From Dehalococcoidia bacterium (GTDB lineage Bacteria > Chloroflexota > Dehalococcoidia > UBA2979): a stretch of 32,634 nucleotides of DNA. A program made the translations under genes and the position numbers. Shown here piece after piece: positions 7,055-14,685 of the stretch (its first letter is position 1; each line of letters opens with the position of its first letter). Location: positions 1 through 32,634 of the forward strand of contig JADLFF010000061.1 in assembly GCA_020845735.1 (NCBI GenBank), given 5' to 3'. The notes under the pieces are model-generated. The model searched no databases. It was not told the DNA's origin and saw only the letters and a list, made by a program, of their open reading frames with translations.

Positions 7055-7926
7055 CCTCGGAGGCCCGCGCCGCCGAAGCCCCCGCGAGGCCCGCCGGCGG
7101 CGCGCACCGCGTTCACGACGCGCACCGCGGCCGCGACCGCCTCCACGTCATGCACGCGCACCACGTGCGCCCCGAGGTGCGCCGCGAGCGCATTGAAGGC
7201 CACCGTCGCCTCGGCGAGGTGGGGCGCCCCCTGGCTGTACGCCTGCCCCATCAGCTCCGCGAGGAAGCCCTTGCGGGACGCCGACACGAGCACAGGCCTG
7301 CCGAGGGCCACCAGCGCGGGCACCCCGAGGAGCATCCGCGCGTTGTCCGGGGCCGACTTCCCGAAGCCGAACCCGGGGTCGACCCAGACCTGCCCGGCCC
7401 CCATCCCATCGAGGACGAGCGCCCGCTCCTCGAGGAAGCGCGCGACCTCGTGATTGATGTCGTCGTAGGTCTGGTCCGCCTCGGCGTGACGCTGCGGCTG
7501 CCCGCGCATGTGCATCACGCAGATCGCCGCGCCGCGCTCGGCCGCGAGGGCCGCCATCGCCGGGTCGACGGCCCCGCTGACATCGTTGAGCAGCACCGCG
7601 CCGGCATCGAGGGCGGCACGCGCCACCTCAGCGTTCCACGTGTCGATCGAGACGGGCACACCCTCGCGGGCAATCGCCTCCACGGCGGGCGCCACGCGCT
7701 CAATCTCCTCGGCGGGGGTCAGCGCCTGCGCCCCGGTCCGCGTCGAGTGCGCGCCGACATCGATGATCTCCGCGCCGGCCTCGAGCAGCGCCATCGCCCG
7801 GTCGAGTGCCTCGTGGGGCGCCACCATCGAGTGCGTCACCGGCGAATCCACCGACACGTTGAGGATGCCCATCACGGCCGTCCGCCGGGTGCAGTCGATG
7901 CGGTACGGCCCGAGCTCGAGGATCAC
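7051..7926 (-). CDS. folP: Dihydropteroate synthase-like protein with altered substrate loops
   Basis: A 291-residue TIM-barrel protein of the dihydropteroate synthase family, which joins p-aminobenzoate to the pterin pyrophosphate in folate synthesis. Conserved: LLNDVSG, CVMHMRGQP, DPGFGFGK, SRKGF and RVHDV. Altered: the first substrate loop reads NVSVDSPVTHS where the family has NVTPDSFSDGG, and the second reads VGAHSTRTGA where the family has GGESTRPGA. These are the loops that close over p-aminobenzoate, so substrate or sulfonamide response may differ. The start is a GTG (7926) overlapping the TGA of the upstream DUF2520 gene (GTGA), implying coupling. The C-terminus is glycine-rich. Its TAG stop and that of the convergent DUF2235 gene share one CTAG. 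Confidence 0.85.
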   Translation of the reverse strand: MILELGPYRIDCTRRTAVMGILNVSVDSPVTHSMVAPHEALDRAMALLEAGAEIIDVGAHSTRTGAQALTPAEEIERVAPAVEAIAREGVPVSIDTWNAEVARAALDAGAVLLNDVSGAVDPAMAALAAERGAAICVMHMRGQPQRHAEADQTYDDINHEVARFLEERALVLDGMGAGQVWVDPGFGFGKSAPDNARMLLGVPALVALGRPVLVSASRKGFLAELMGQAYSQGAPHLAEATVAFNALAAHLGAHVVRVHDVEAVAAAVRVVNAVRAAGGPRGGFGGAGLRG

Positions 7927-8825
7927 GGGACGACCTCGTCCGCGAACAGCGCCTCGAGGGCCGCACGCGCCGCCGGGTCGATGGCGAGCGCCAGCCCCAG
8001 CAGCTCGCGGCCGAGTGCTCGATACAGCGCCAGCAGATCCGGCCAGGCGCGCAGCGCCTCGAGGTGCCGCCGCACGGTCTCGACGTCGCCCCGCGCGACC
8101 GGGCCGGTGAGCGCCTGCTCCAGCGGACGCGCCTCGATGTTGCGCGCGGCCCCCAGGAGCAGCGGCGCGAGCGCAGCGCGAGCCTCCTCGCGAGGCAGGC
8201 CGGCCGCCTCCCACGTCCGCGCCGCCGCAGCCATCAGCGCCACGACATCGTTGCTCACGAGCACCGCGGCCGCGTGGTAGCGCGCGCGGTCCACCCCCTC
8301 GAGGGGCAGCGGGGTCGCCCCCAGGTCCCGGGCCATCGTCTCCAGCCACGCCGCGAGGGGTGCGCTCCCCTCGACGCCCACGGTGACGCCGCGAAAGCGC
8401 TCGGGGCCGTCATCGCCGGAGAACGACTGCAGGGGATGGAAGCACCCCACGAGGGCGCCCCGTGCTCGGGGGACGCGCAGCGCCTCGAGGCCCACCGCCC
8501 CACTGCAGTGCACCACCGCCTGCCCCGGACGCCAGTGCTCGGCGCCCGCGACCACCTCGATCACCCCGTCCGGCACCGCGAGGACGACGAGGTCGCACGC
8601 CGCCACCACCTCGGACGCGCTCGCGGGGGCGGCGCCGGAGGCCCTCGCGAGGAGCTGTGCGAGGTCACCGCTGCGCCCCACGACCTTATCCACACGATAT
8701 CCACAGGCGACCAGCGCGCGCGCCAGCGCCCCCCCGAGGCGTCCCGCCCCGATCACACCGATCGTGCCCGCAAAACTGGCGCTCCCGAATCGCTCTGCCA
8801 CGGCCTCCCCTTCAGCGCCAGCCAT
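7923..8825 (-). CDS. Rossmann-fold/DUF2520 oxidoreductase
   Basis: About 300 residues with an N-terminal NAD(P)-binding Rossmann domain (GTIGVIGAGRLGGALARAL) followed by a helical DUF2520 domain (HPLQSFSG, then RYHAAAVLVSNDVVALM). Members resemble 6-phosphogluconate dehydrogenase-like and ketopantoate reductase-like enzymes and often lie near pantothenate or folate genes; the substrate is unknown. The frame is open upstream to a GTG at 8885, but codons between 8885 and 8826 have less than half G/C at third positions, unlike the gene body, so I choose the ATG at 8825. No obvious ribosome site precedes it. It overlaps the folP-like gene by 4 bases and forms an operon with it. Confidence 0.85.
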   Translation of the reverse strand: MAGAEGEAVAERFGSASFAGTIGVIGAGRLGGALARALVACGYRVDKVVGRSGDLAQLLARASGAAPASASEVVAACDLVVLAVPDGVIEVVAGAEHWRPGQAVVHCSGAVGLEALRVPRARGALVGCFHPLQSFSGDDGPERFRGVTVGVEGSAPLAAWLETMARDLGATPLPLEGVDRARYHAAAVLVSNDVVALMAAAARTWEAAGLPREEARAALAPLLLGAARNIEARPLEQALTGPVARGDVETVRRHLEALRAWPDLLALYRALGRELLGLALAIDPAARAALEALFADEVVP

Positions 8826-8890
8826 CGATGCGGGCCATCGATATCGCCCATCATACGTACCCAAATCACCGCTCATCACAGACACGTACC

Positions 8891-8920
8891 TTGACGTGCA
8901 CGGGAGGGAGGTATGACAAT
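8891..8920 (+). promoter_or_regulatory. Possible promoter of the XRE-type gene
   Basis: TTGACG (8891-8896) is followed after 18 nt by GACAAT (8915-8920), or after 15 nt by TATGAC (8912-8917). It lies about 50 nt upstream of the regulator gene, in the divergent gap with the DUF2520 gene. The -35 is good and the -10 is moderate. Confidence 0.4.
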
Positions 8921-8967
8921 TGGATGCGGAACGCTACTGACGTTCGGGCACCAGGAGATACGGGCAC

Positions 8968-9234
8968 ATGCGCAAGCACCTCCCAGAGCTCGGGTACGAG
9001 CGTAGCCAGGTAGGCCAGGCGATTCGGCAGACGCGTCTTGCGAAAGACCTGACGCAGGCCGAGGTCGCGTGGGCAGCCGGGATTACGCAGGCGGCCCTCT
9101 CGAACTACGAGAACGGCAAGCGGGACATCCCGCTGCCCGCACTCATCACCATCTGCCGCGCGATGGGTACCTACCCGGCAGCCATCGTTCCCGGGCTGAC
9201 CCTCCCACCCGGCGAGGACGCGCTCGGCGGCTGA
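8968..9234 (+). CDS. XRE-family helix-turn-helix regulator, single domain
   Basis: An 88-residue protein consisting mainly of one HTH_3 domain: VGQAIRQTRLAKDLTQAEVAWAAGITQAALSNYENGKRDIPLPAL covers five helices, with TQAEVAWAAGITQAALSNYE as helix 2, turn and recognition helix. The C-terminal tail is short and Pro/Gly-rich with no effector domain. It is likely a DNA-binding repressor or a small partner of another protein. AGGAGAT at about 8951-8957 precedes the ATG. It stands alone, upstream of the DegT-like/ROK-like operon and separated from it by a strong hairpin and a new promoter-like element; whether it controls that operon or itself is not visible. No toxin gene adjoins it. Confidence 0.9.
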   Translation: MRKHLPELGYERSQVGQAIRQTRLAKDLTQAEVAWAAGITQAALSNYENGKRDIPLPALITICRAMGTYPAAIVPGLTLPPGEDALGG

Positions 9235-9245
9235 GCGCCATGCGA

Positions 9246-9275
9246 ACTCGGAGGGCGGGCAACCGCCCTCTGAGT
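9246..9275 (+). terminator. Strong hairpin with GCAA tetraloop after the XRE gene
   Basis: A 13-bp stem with one G:T wobble: ACTCGGAGGGCGG (9246-9258) against CCGCCCTCTGAGT (9263-9275), with loop GCAA, a GNRA-type tetraloop. It begins 12 nt after the XRE stop codon. There is no T-run, so it is either a Rho-assisted or non-canonical terminator, or a structured mRNA end. Confidence 0.5.
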
Positions 9276-9392
9276 ACAGCGCGTACCGCGCGCACCTCGA
9301 GCACCCCGGGTACCTCGACAGTCACGCCACGCGGCCCGTCCGCGAGGCAGCCGTTCCATCACCTACCTCGTAACTCACTTACACTGCCCGCC

Positions 9393-10514
9393 ATGCCCGA
9401 TGCCCAGCTCGCACTCGACGGTGGCACGCCTGTGCGCCTCGCACCCTTCGTGGGCGACGAGGCGGCTCGCCGATCGCCATCCGCCGAGGACGGCCACACC
9501 CTCGAGGGGTTGCGCGCCGCACTCGCCCGACTCGTCGGCGAGCGGCCGGCGGTGGCGTGCCGCAATCGCGAGGAGGCGCTCGCCCTCGCGATCCGGTTCG
9601 CCACGCGCGAGCACCCTCCCGAGGCGATCGAGATCGCGATGCCCACCGTCGGCGCCGAGGTCGCGGCACGCGCTGCGCTCGCCCTCGGGCTGCGCGTGCT
9701 GCCCGTCGATGTCGACGCGGACACCGCCAACATCTCGGCGCGCGCGCTCGCCCCGGCGATCACGGAGCGGACCCGAGCCGTGCTCGTCACCCACGCCTTC
9801 GGCCATCCCGCGACCATGCCCGACCTCGTGCGCATCGCCGAGCGCTACAGCCTCGCCGTCATCGAGGACATCACCGAGTCGCTGGGGGCGGACTACGCCG
9901 GCACGCCGGTCGGCACGATGGGTGCGGTCGCCGCGTTCGGCGGCGGCCCCGGCCATGTCGTCACCGCTGAGATCGGCGCCGTCCTGCCGGGCGACGCCGA
10001 GGGAGCAGCCGTCCTCGAGGGGTGGCGCGGGCCAACCGGCCCCGCCGAGGCCGGCACGGCAGCTGCCCTCGACGCCCTGGGGCACCTCGATGAGGAGCTG
10101 CTGGCGCGCCGCCAGGCAGCGTGGCACCTCACCTACGAGCTGCGCGCCGTCCGCGGCGTCAGCCCGATGCACCACGGGCGCCACGTGCGCCACGGCTACG
10201 ACCGGTACGTCCTCCGCCTGCGCTCCGTGCTCTGGAGCCGCTCGGTCGAGGAGACGGCAGCCGCCCTCGCCGCCGAGGGCATCCCGGCCACCGCGGTCAT
10301 CGGCAGCATGCTCCACGAGGACCGCGACGTCATCGAGCGCCTGGGCGCCGGCGACGAGCGCATCCAGCCCGAGCGCTTCAACCACGCCCGGCAACTCGCA
10401 TCCGAGCTCATCGCGATCCCCCTCGACGGCGCGCTGACGAGTCGTGACATGGACGACGTCGCCGACGCGATCCGGAAGGTGGCCGCGGCCAGTCAACGAG
10501 TGGACGCACGATGA
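9393..10514 (+). CDS. DegT/AHBA-synthase-fold protein lacking the PLP lysine
   Basis: A 373-residue protein with the fold-type-I aminotransferase layout of the DegT/DnrJ/EryC1/StrS family: LALDGGTPVRLAPF at the N-terminus, a large-domain segment MPTVGAEVAARAALALGLRV, VIEDITESLGADYAG (E158-D159, aspartate that would contact PLP nitrogen), and a typical C-terminal domain (YDRYVLRLR, IPLDGALTSRDMDDVADAIRKV). The segment expected to hold the Schiff-base lysine (family pattern near SFxxTKxLxxGEGG) reads AFGGGPGHVVTAEIGAV; no lysine is present and His188 falls near its place. It may be a pseudo-enzyme, a sensor, or a lysine-free PLP enzyme as known for ColD. The ATG at 9393 has TACACT ending 7 nt before it and no ribosome site, suggesting a leaderless message. 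It overlaps the next gene by 4 bases. Confidence 0.8.
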   Translation: MPDAQLALDGGTPVRLAPFVGDEAARRSPSAEDGHTLEGLRAALARLVGERPAVACRNREEALALAIRFATREHPPEAIEIAMPTVGAEVAARAALALGLRVLPVDVDADTANISARALAPAITERTRAVLVTHAFGHPATMPDLVRIAERYSLAVIEDITESLGADYAGTPVGTMGAVAAFGGGPGHVVTAEIGAVLPGDAEGAAVLEGWRGPTGPAEAGTAAALDALGHLDEELLARRQAAWHLTYELRAVRGVSPMHHGRHVRHGYDRYVLRLRSVLWSRSVEETAAALAAEGIPATAVIGSMLHEDRDVIERLGAGDERIQPERFNHARQLASELIAIPLDGALTSRDMDDVADAIRKVAAASQRVDAR

Positions 10515-11299
10515 CCGCCCCTGCAGATACCGCGCTCCTCGGCCTCGATTTCACGAGCAACGCCCTGCGCATCCGCATCGCGGAGCTCGACGGGAAGCTG
10601 CTCGCGCAGCGCGAGTACCCGCTCGCCGCCCTCAAGACCGAGGACGAATGGATCTGGGAGGTCGGCGGCCGGATCGCGACCAGCCTCGCCTCCGAGGGCA
10701 ACCGGCGGTCGGCGCTGGCCATCGGCGTGGCCGCCCCCGGCACCATCGATCCGATCTCGGGCCGCCTGGTCCGCTCGGTGGAGGGGCAGGAGGAGTGGGA
10801 GGGACTCGCGGTCGTCGAGTGCCTGCGCCGGCACATCGATGTCCCGGTGATCGCCCTCTCGAGGGTGGTCGCGGGCCTGCGCGCCGAGCGCCTGGGTGGT
10901 GGCGCGCGCGGCATCGATGACGCCATCTACATCTCGTTGCGCGGCATTCCCGCCTCGGCGGTCCTGGCGGGCGGGCACCTCATCCGCGGGCACGGCGAGG
11001 AGGCGGGAGCGCTCCCCGCGGTGCCGCAGTTCCACGCCGGCCAGCGGCTTGCCGGGCATGACCTCGAGGCGGCCGCGGGGCTCCTCGCCGATGCCGTCGC
11101 ACTCCTCGATCCCGAGGTGGCCATCGTGGATGCCGCTGACGAGCACGCCGAGTCGCTCGTGCCGCTGCTCCAGCGCGTCATCGACGAGGTGGCGCCCGGC
11201 CCTCGAGTGGTGCGTGCGACGTTCGGTGCCGACGGCCCCGTCATCGGCGCGCTGCACGCCGCCTCGACCGTGGCCTTCGAGGGCGAACGCCGCAACTAG
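10511..11299 (+). CDS. ROK-fold protein with degenerate active site
   Basis: A 262-residue actin-like ATPase-fold protein resembling ROK family sugar kinases. The N-terminal phosphate strand is LLGLDFTSNALRIRIAELDG, where ROK kinases have DxGGT; GVAAPGTIDPISGRLVRS and GHGEEAGAL match ROK landmarks (AGExGH region). The catalytic Asp of the usual NDANAAA motif seems replaced (VPVIALSRVVAGLRAE), and the zinc-binding CxCGxxGC segment is absent. It is therefore probably not a working sugar kinase. The ATG at 10511 overlaps the TGA of the DegT-like gene (ATGA), a strong sign of coupled translation and joint function. The next gene starts 24 nt downstream. Confidence 0.75.
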   Translation: MTAPADTALLGLDFTSNALRIRIAELDGKLLAQREYPLAALKTEDEWIWEVGGRIATSLASEGNRRSALAIGVAAPGTIDPISGRLVRSVEGQEEWEGLAVVECLRRHIDVPVIALSRVVAGLRAERLGGGARGIDDAIYISLRGIPASAVLAGGHLIRGHGEEAGALPAVPQFHAGQRLAGHDLEAAAGLLADAVALLDPEVAIVDAADEHAESLVPLLQRVIDEVAPGPRVVRATFGADGPVIGALHAASTVAFEGERRN

Positions 11300-11323
11300 C
11301 CGACCACGCCGAGGCGGACGCCG

Positions 11324-11704
11324 ATGCCCTCACCCCGACGCACCAATCAACTGCGGTTCGCCCTCAGCGGCGAGGATGCGGGCACCCTCCTGGGCGCGCT
11401 CGCCTGGGTCCTCGGCGCGCTCGAGCTGATGAAGGACCGCGGGCACGCGGAGGCCGACGAGGAGTTCCACGACCTCTTCGACGAGCTCGGTCCGGCGCTC
11501 AATCGAGTGGTGGCGCAGGTCTCCGGAGGCCGCGCGGCGATCCGCCCGGACGACCCGGTGCAGGCGGAGATCGAGGAGGCGTTCGGGAAGGTGCGGGCCG
11601 CCTTCGAGCGCTGGATCGTCCTCACCGCGGTCGACACCGCCCAGGCAGCGATGGCGTCACGCCTCGCCACGCCACAGTCCGAGGCCGACCCGACCTCGAA
11701 CTAG
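11324..11704 (+). CDS. Small hypothetical protein, last gene of the DegT-like/ROK-like operon
   Basis: A 126-residue, probably mostly helical soluble protein that I do not recognise. It has an N-terminal basic stretch (PSPRRTNQLRFALSGEDAGTLL), an acidic middle (RGHAEADEEFHDLFDELGP) and a helical C-terminal half (IEEAFGKVRAAFERWIVLTAVDTAQAAMASRL). There is no membrane segment, signal or cysteine. GAGGCGG lies about 6 nt before the ATG. It follows the ROK-like gene by 24 nt on the same strand and so likely belongs to its operon, possibly as a binding partner. The convergent NAD synthetase gene ends 20 nt away. Confidence 0.65.
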   Translation: MPSPRRTNQLRFALSGEDAGTLLGALAWVLGALELMKDRGHAEADEEFHDLFDELGPALNRVVAQVSGGRAAIRPDDPVQAEIEEAFGKVRAAFERWIVLTAVDTAQAAMASRLATPQSEADPTSN

Positions 11705-11724
11705 CGAGAACGAGCCAGAACGAG

Positions 11725-13425
11725 CTAGTAGCCCCGGTAGCCGCTCGCGAGGGGCAGACGGCGGTCGCGCCCGAACGCGCGCGTCGTGATCTTGACGCCG
11801 GGCGGTGACTGGCGGCGCTTGTACTCGTTGCGGTTGACCATGTCGATCACGCGGCGCACCGTCGCCTCGTCGAAGCCCTTCGCCACGATCGCCTCGAGGG
11901 GGCGGTCGTCCTCGACGTACGCCTCGATGATCGGGTCGAGGATCTCGTACGGCGGCAGCGAGTCTGTGTCGAGCTGATCGGGACGCAGCTCGGCGGACGG
12001 CGGCTTCTCGATGGTGGCCCGGGGAATGACCGGCTGCACGCGGTTGCGGTACTCGGCGAGGCGGTAGACGAGCGTCTTCGGCACGTCCTTGATCACCGCG
12101 AACCCGCCGACCATGTCCCCGTAGAGCGTCGCATAGCCGCAGGCGTACTCGGACTTGTTGCCCGTCGTGAGCACGATCGCGCCCGTCTTGTTGGAGAGGG
12201 CCATGATCAGCATCCCGCGGATCCGAGGCTGCACGTTCTCCTCGGCGACCCCGGCCGGCGTGCCCTCGAACTCCGGCGCCAGCACCTCGAGGGCGGCGGC
12301 GTGGATCGGTTCGATCGGCAGCGTCACCAGCTCGATGCCCAGCGCGTCCGCGAGGCCGCGCGCGTCGCCAATCGACCCCTCCGAGGAGTAGCGCGAGGGC
12401 ATCGCGACGCCGCGCACGCGGTCCGGGCCCAGCGCATCGACGGCGATCGCGCCCACGATCGCGGAGTCGATGCCGCCGGACAGCGCGACGAGCGCGTCCG
12501 TGAAGCCCGTCTTGCGGAGGTAGTCGCGCGTGCCGAGGACCAGCGCCTCGTACGCCTCGGCGAGGGGGTCCGCGCGCAGCAGGCTTGCCGGCGGCAGCGC
12601 GGCGCCTGCTCGGCGTTCGCCCGTGACGAGGATCGGCGCGGGCGCCTCGCGGCCCACGCGGTCACGACGGAGCAGCGGGCTGTGGAGCTGCGCCTGGATC
12701 GACTCCTCGATGGCCACGTCCACCACGAGGAGGTCCTCGGCCATCGAGGCGCCGCGCGCGACGACCTGCCCATCGGGCCCGATCACCATCGAGTTGCCAT
12801 CGAAGACCAGCTCGTCCTGCCCGCCGACCATGTTCAGGTAGCAGAGCGTGACGCCGTTGTCCGTGGCTCGCGTGGCGAGCATCCGCTCGCGGACGGCCGT
12901 CTTGTCGTAGAAGTACGGTGAGCCGTTGATGTTGACGATGACCGTGGCGCCGTTCAGAGCCTGTTCGCGCATCGGCCCGCCGGGGTACCACGCGTCCTCG
13001 CAGATCGCGATGCCGACGTCGGCCCCACCGATGCGGAACACCGGCGCGTGCTCGCCCGTCTGGAAGTAGCGCGCCTCGTCGAACACACCGTACGTCGGCA
13101 GATAGTGCTTCCGAGTCGTCCCGACGACCAGTCCACCGTGGAGGACCGCCGCGGCGTTGTAGAGGTGGTGCGTGTACTCGACACAGCCGACGATCAGCGG
13201 CGGCAGGCCCTCGGCGTCCGCGGCCAGCTCCTCGAGGGCGTGTGCAGCATCGTCGATAAACGGCTGGCGGAGGAGGAGGTCCTCGGGTGGGTAGCCCGTC
13301 AGGGCGAGCTCGGGGAACGCCACCACGTCCGCCCCGAGGGCGTCCGCGCGCTGCGCCGCCTCGAGGATGCGCGCGCGGTTCCCCGCCAGGTCGCCGACCG
13401 TCGTGTTGATCTGCGCGAGGGCCAC
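11725..13425 (-). CDS. nadE: Glutamine-dependent NAD(+) synthetase
   Basis: A 566-residue two-domain enzyme that amidates nicotinate adenine dinucleotide to NAD using ammonia from glutamine. The N-terminal nitrilase-type glutaminase has the Glu-Lys-Cys triad at E39 (FPELALTGYPPEDLL), K106 (RKHYLP) and C142 (ICEDAWYPGG). The C-terminal synthetase has the PP-loop ALSGGIDSAIVGAIAVDALG. Coordinates use the GTG at 13425, the first conventional start, but the only good ribosome site (GGAGG, complement of 13446-13450) is 20 nt from it and sits 5 nt before an ATC at 13440. Starting there would give IRTLRVALAQINTTVGD, matching how homologues begin. Between that ATC and the upstream in-frame stop there is no ATG, GTG or TTG. 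The promoter lies at 13483-13512. Confidence 0.95.
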   Translation of the reverse strand: MALAQINTTVGDLAGNRARILEAAQRADALGADVVAFPELALTGYPPEDLLLRQPFIDDAAHALEELAADAEGLPPLIVGCVEYTHHLYNAAAVLHGGLVVGTTRKHYLPTYGVFDEARYFQTGEHAPVFRIGGADVGIAICEDAWYPGGPMREQALNGATVIVNINGSPYFYDKTAVRERMLATRATDNGVTLCYLNMVGGQDELVFDGNSMVIGPDGQVVARGASMAEDLLVVDVAIEESIQAQLHSPLLRRDRVGREAPAPILVTGERRAGAALPPASLLRADPLAEAYEALVLGTRDYLRKTGFTDALVALSGGIDSAIVGAIAVDALGPDRVRGVAMPSRYSSEGSIGDARGLADALGIELVTLPIEPIHAAALEVLAPEFEGTPAGVAEENVQPRIRGMLIMALSNKTGAIVLTTGNKSEYACGYATLYGDMVGGFAVIKDVPKTLVYRLAEYRNRVQPVIPRATIEKPPSAELRPDQLDTDSLPPYEILDPIIEAYVEDDRPLEAIVAKGFDEATVRRVIDMVNRNEYKRRQSPPGVKITTRAFGRDRRLPLASGYRGY

Positions 13426-13482
13426 GCGGAGGGTGCGGATGCGGGCCTCCGGTCTCGGGGCGCGTGCTGCGCCTGCGCGCCC

Positions 13483-13512
13483 ATCCTAGGAACGCCTCGA
13501 AAAGCGCGTCAA
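13483..13512 (-). promoter_or_regulatory. Promoter of nadE
   Basis: On the minus strand TTGACG (complement of 13507-13512) and TAGGAT (complement of 13483-13488) are separated by 18 nt. The expected transcription start near 13476 leaves a short leader of about 36 nt containing GGAGG. It is back to back with the ctaG promoter. Confidence 0.6.
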
Positions 13513-13549
13513 TACGGGTTCCACCAACACGCGCCCACCCCTCGATGCG

Positions 13550-13577
13550 TTCACCTTACAGTCGCCCTCGGTACACT
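13550..13577 (+). promoter_or_regulatory. Promoter of ctaG, probably leaderless
   Basis: TTCACC (13550-13555), a 16-nt spacer, and TACACT (13572-13577) end 6 nt before the ctaG ATG. Transcription would then begin at or within a base or two of the start codon. No ribosome-binding sequence is seen, which fits a leaderless message. Confidence 0.5.
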
Positions 13578-13583
13578 CGTGCC

Positions 13584-14510
13584 ATGGCACTGCCTGTCCC
13601 CTTCGTCGAGGCGACCACCGTCTACCACAACGGCCCCCACACCGGCCCCTGGCAGGACGCCTGGTCGATGGACATCGGGGTCATGGTGCCGGCGGCGATC
13701 GCGGCGCTGCTCTACGCGCGGGGCCTCGATCGCTGGGTGGACCGCACGAGGCCGCACTCGGTCTGGCGGACCCTGTCGTACTTCGCGGGCCTCGTGCTCC
13801 TGGTGCTGAGCACGCAGAGCCCCCTCGACGCCCTCGCCGAGCGCCACTTCCTGTTCCACATGGTCCAGCACGAGGTGATCATGATGGTCGCCGTGCCCCT
13901 GATCCTGCTCGGGGCGCCGACCACGCCCATCCTCCTCGGGCTGCCGAGCGTGGTGAGGAAGCGCGTGGTGGCGCCCCTCGCCGGAACCACCGTCGTGCGC
14001 GCGCTCTACCGATTCCTGACGAACCCCGTCTTCGCGATCGTCGCCTCTACCTCGATCATCATCGCGTGGCACCTGGTGCCGGGGTGGTATGTCGAGGCGT
14101 TGCGCAACGGCAACCTCCACGCGTTCGAGCACTTCACCTTCGTCGTCAGCGGCGTCCTCGCTTGGTGGCCGGTCATTGACCCGAGGCCGCTGCACGCGCG
14201 CCTCAGCTACCCGTTCCGCCTCGCGTACCTGCTGGCGCTGAGCACGCCGCGGATGTTCGTGGCGGCGTTCGTCGCCTTCGCGGAGGAGCCGATCTACATC
14301 GACTGGTACGGGACGGTCGAGCCGGTGCTGAACATCAGCCTGGCCGACGACCAGGTCCTCGGCGGCCTCATCATGTGGCTGCCGAGCCAGCTGCTGTACC
14401 TCATCGCGATGGCGGTGGTCTTCTTCACCTGGCACGCTGCGTCCGAGTCCGAGAGCCGCGCCACCGCGGCCGCGACCGGCGAACGCCTCGCGGGGCCCAA
14501 CCCGCGCTGA
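13584..14510 (+). CDS. ctaG: Cytochrome c oxidase assembly protein CtaG (caa3 type)
   Basis: A 308-residue multi-pass membrane protein of the caa3_CtaG family, needed for assembly of the copper-containing caa3 oxidase. About seven hydrophobic segments are visible, with the family landmarks LDALAERHFLFHMVQHEVIMMVAVPLILLG (conserved histidines), IIIAWHLVPGWYVEALRNGNLHAFEHFTFVVSGVLAWWPV, and LADDQVLGGLIMWLPSQLLYL. The paired His/Met residues could bind copper. The ATG at 13584 is chosen because TACACT precedes it at the right distance and coding character begins there. It lies beside the cox structural genes, which are transcribed towards it, with a terminator-like hairpin between. Each quoted landmark matches what I know of the Bacillus/actinobacterial CtaG family. 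Confidence 0.93.
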   Translation: MALPVPFVEATTVYHNGPHTGPWQDAWSMDIGVMVPAAIAALLYARGLDRWVDRTRPHSVWRTLSYFAGLVLLVLSTQSPLDALAERHFLFHMVQHEVIMMVAVPLILLGAPTTPILLGLPSVVRKRVVAPLAGTTVVRALYRFLTNPVFAIVASTSIIIAWHLVPGWYVEALRNGNLHAFEHFTFVVSGVLAWWPVIDPRPLHARLSYPFRLAYLLALSTPRMFVAAFVAFAEEPIYIDWYGTVEPVLNISLADDQVLGGLIMWLPSQLLYLIAMAVVFFTWHAASESESRATAAATGERLAGPNPR

Positions 14511-14633
14511 CGCCTCCCGCGCGCCCCACGAGGCGCGACCGGCCTGCCCTCGGGCGCCCGGCACCAGCCCGCCTCGAGCCGCGCACGCACCTCGGCTGGC
14601 CCCACCTCGCCTCGGAGCTGCCGCACACGCAGC

Positions 14634-14657
14634 GAGGCCCGGCTCGCGCCGGGCCTC
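14634..14657. terminator. Perfect 10-bp hairpin between ctaG and the cox operon
   Basis: GAGGCCCGGC (14634-14643), loop TCGC, GCCGGGCCTC (14648-14657). It sits in the convergent gap just after the end of the coxB-A-C-D transcript and 123 nt after ctaG. There is no clear T-run, so it could act on either strand as a bidirectional terminator. Confidence 0.5.
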
Positions 14658-14685
14658 TGCAGTACCGATGCCTGCAGGCGGGGTG

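Noticed and set aside
10397..10514. Possible frameshift between the DegT-like and ROK-like genes
   Set aside because: The overlap is a clean ATGA; both proteins have complete ends for their families, so it is coupling and not a broken fusion.
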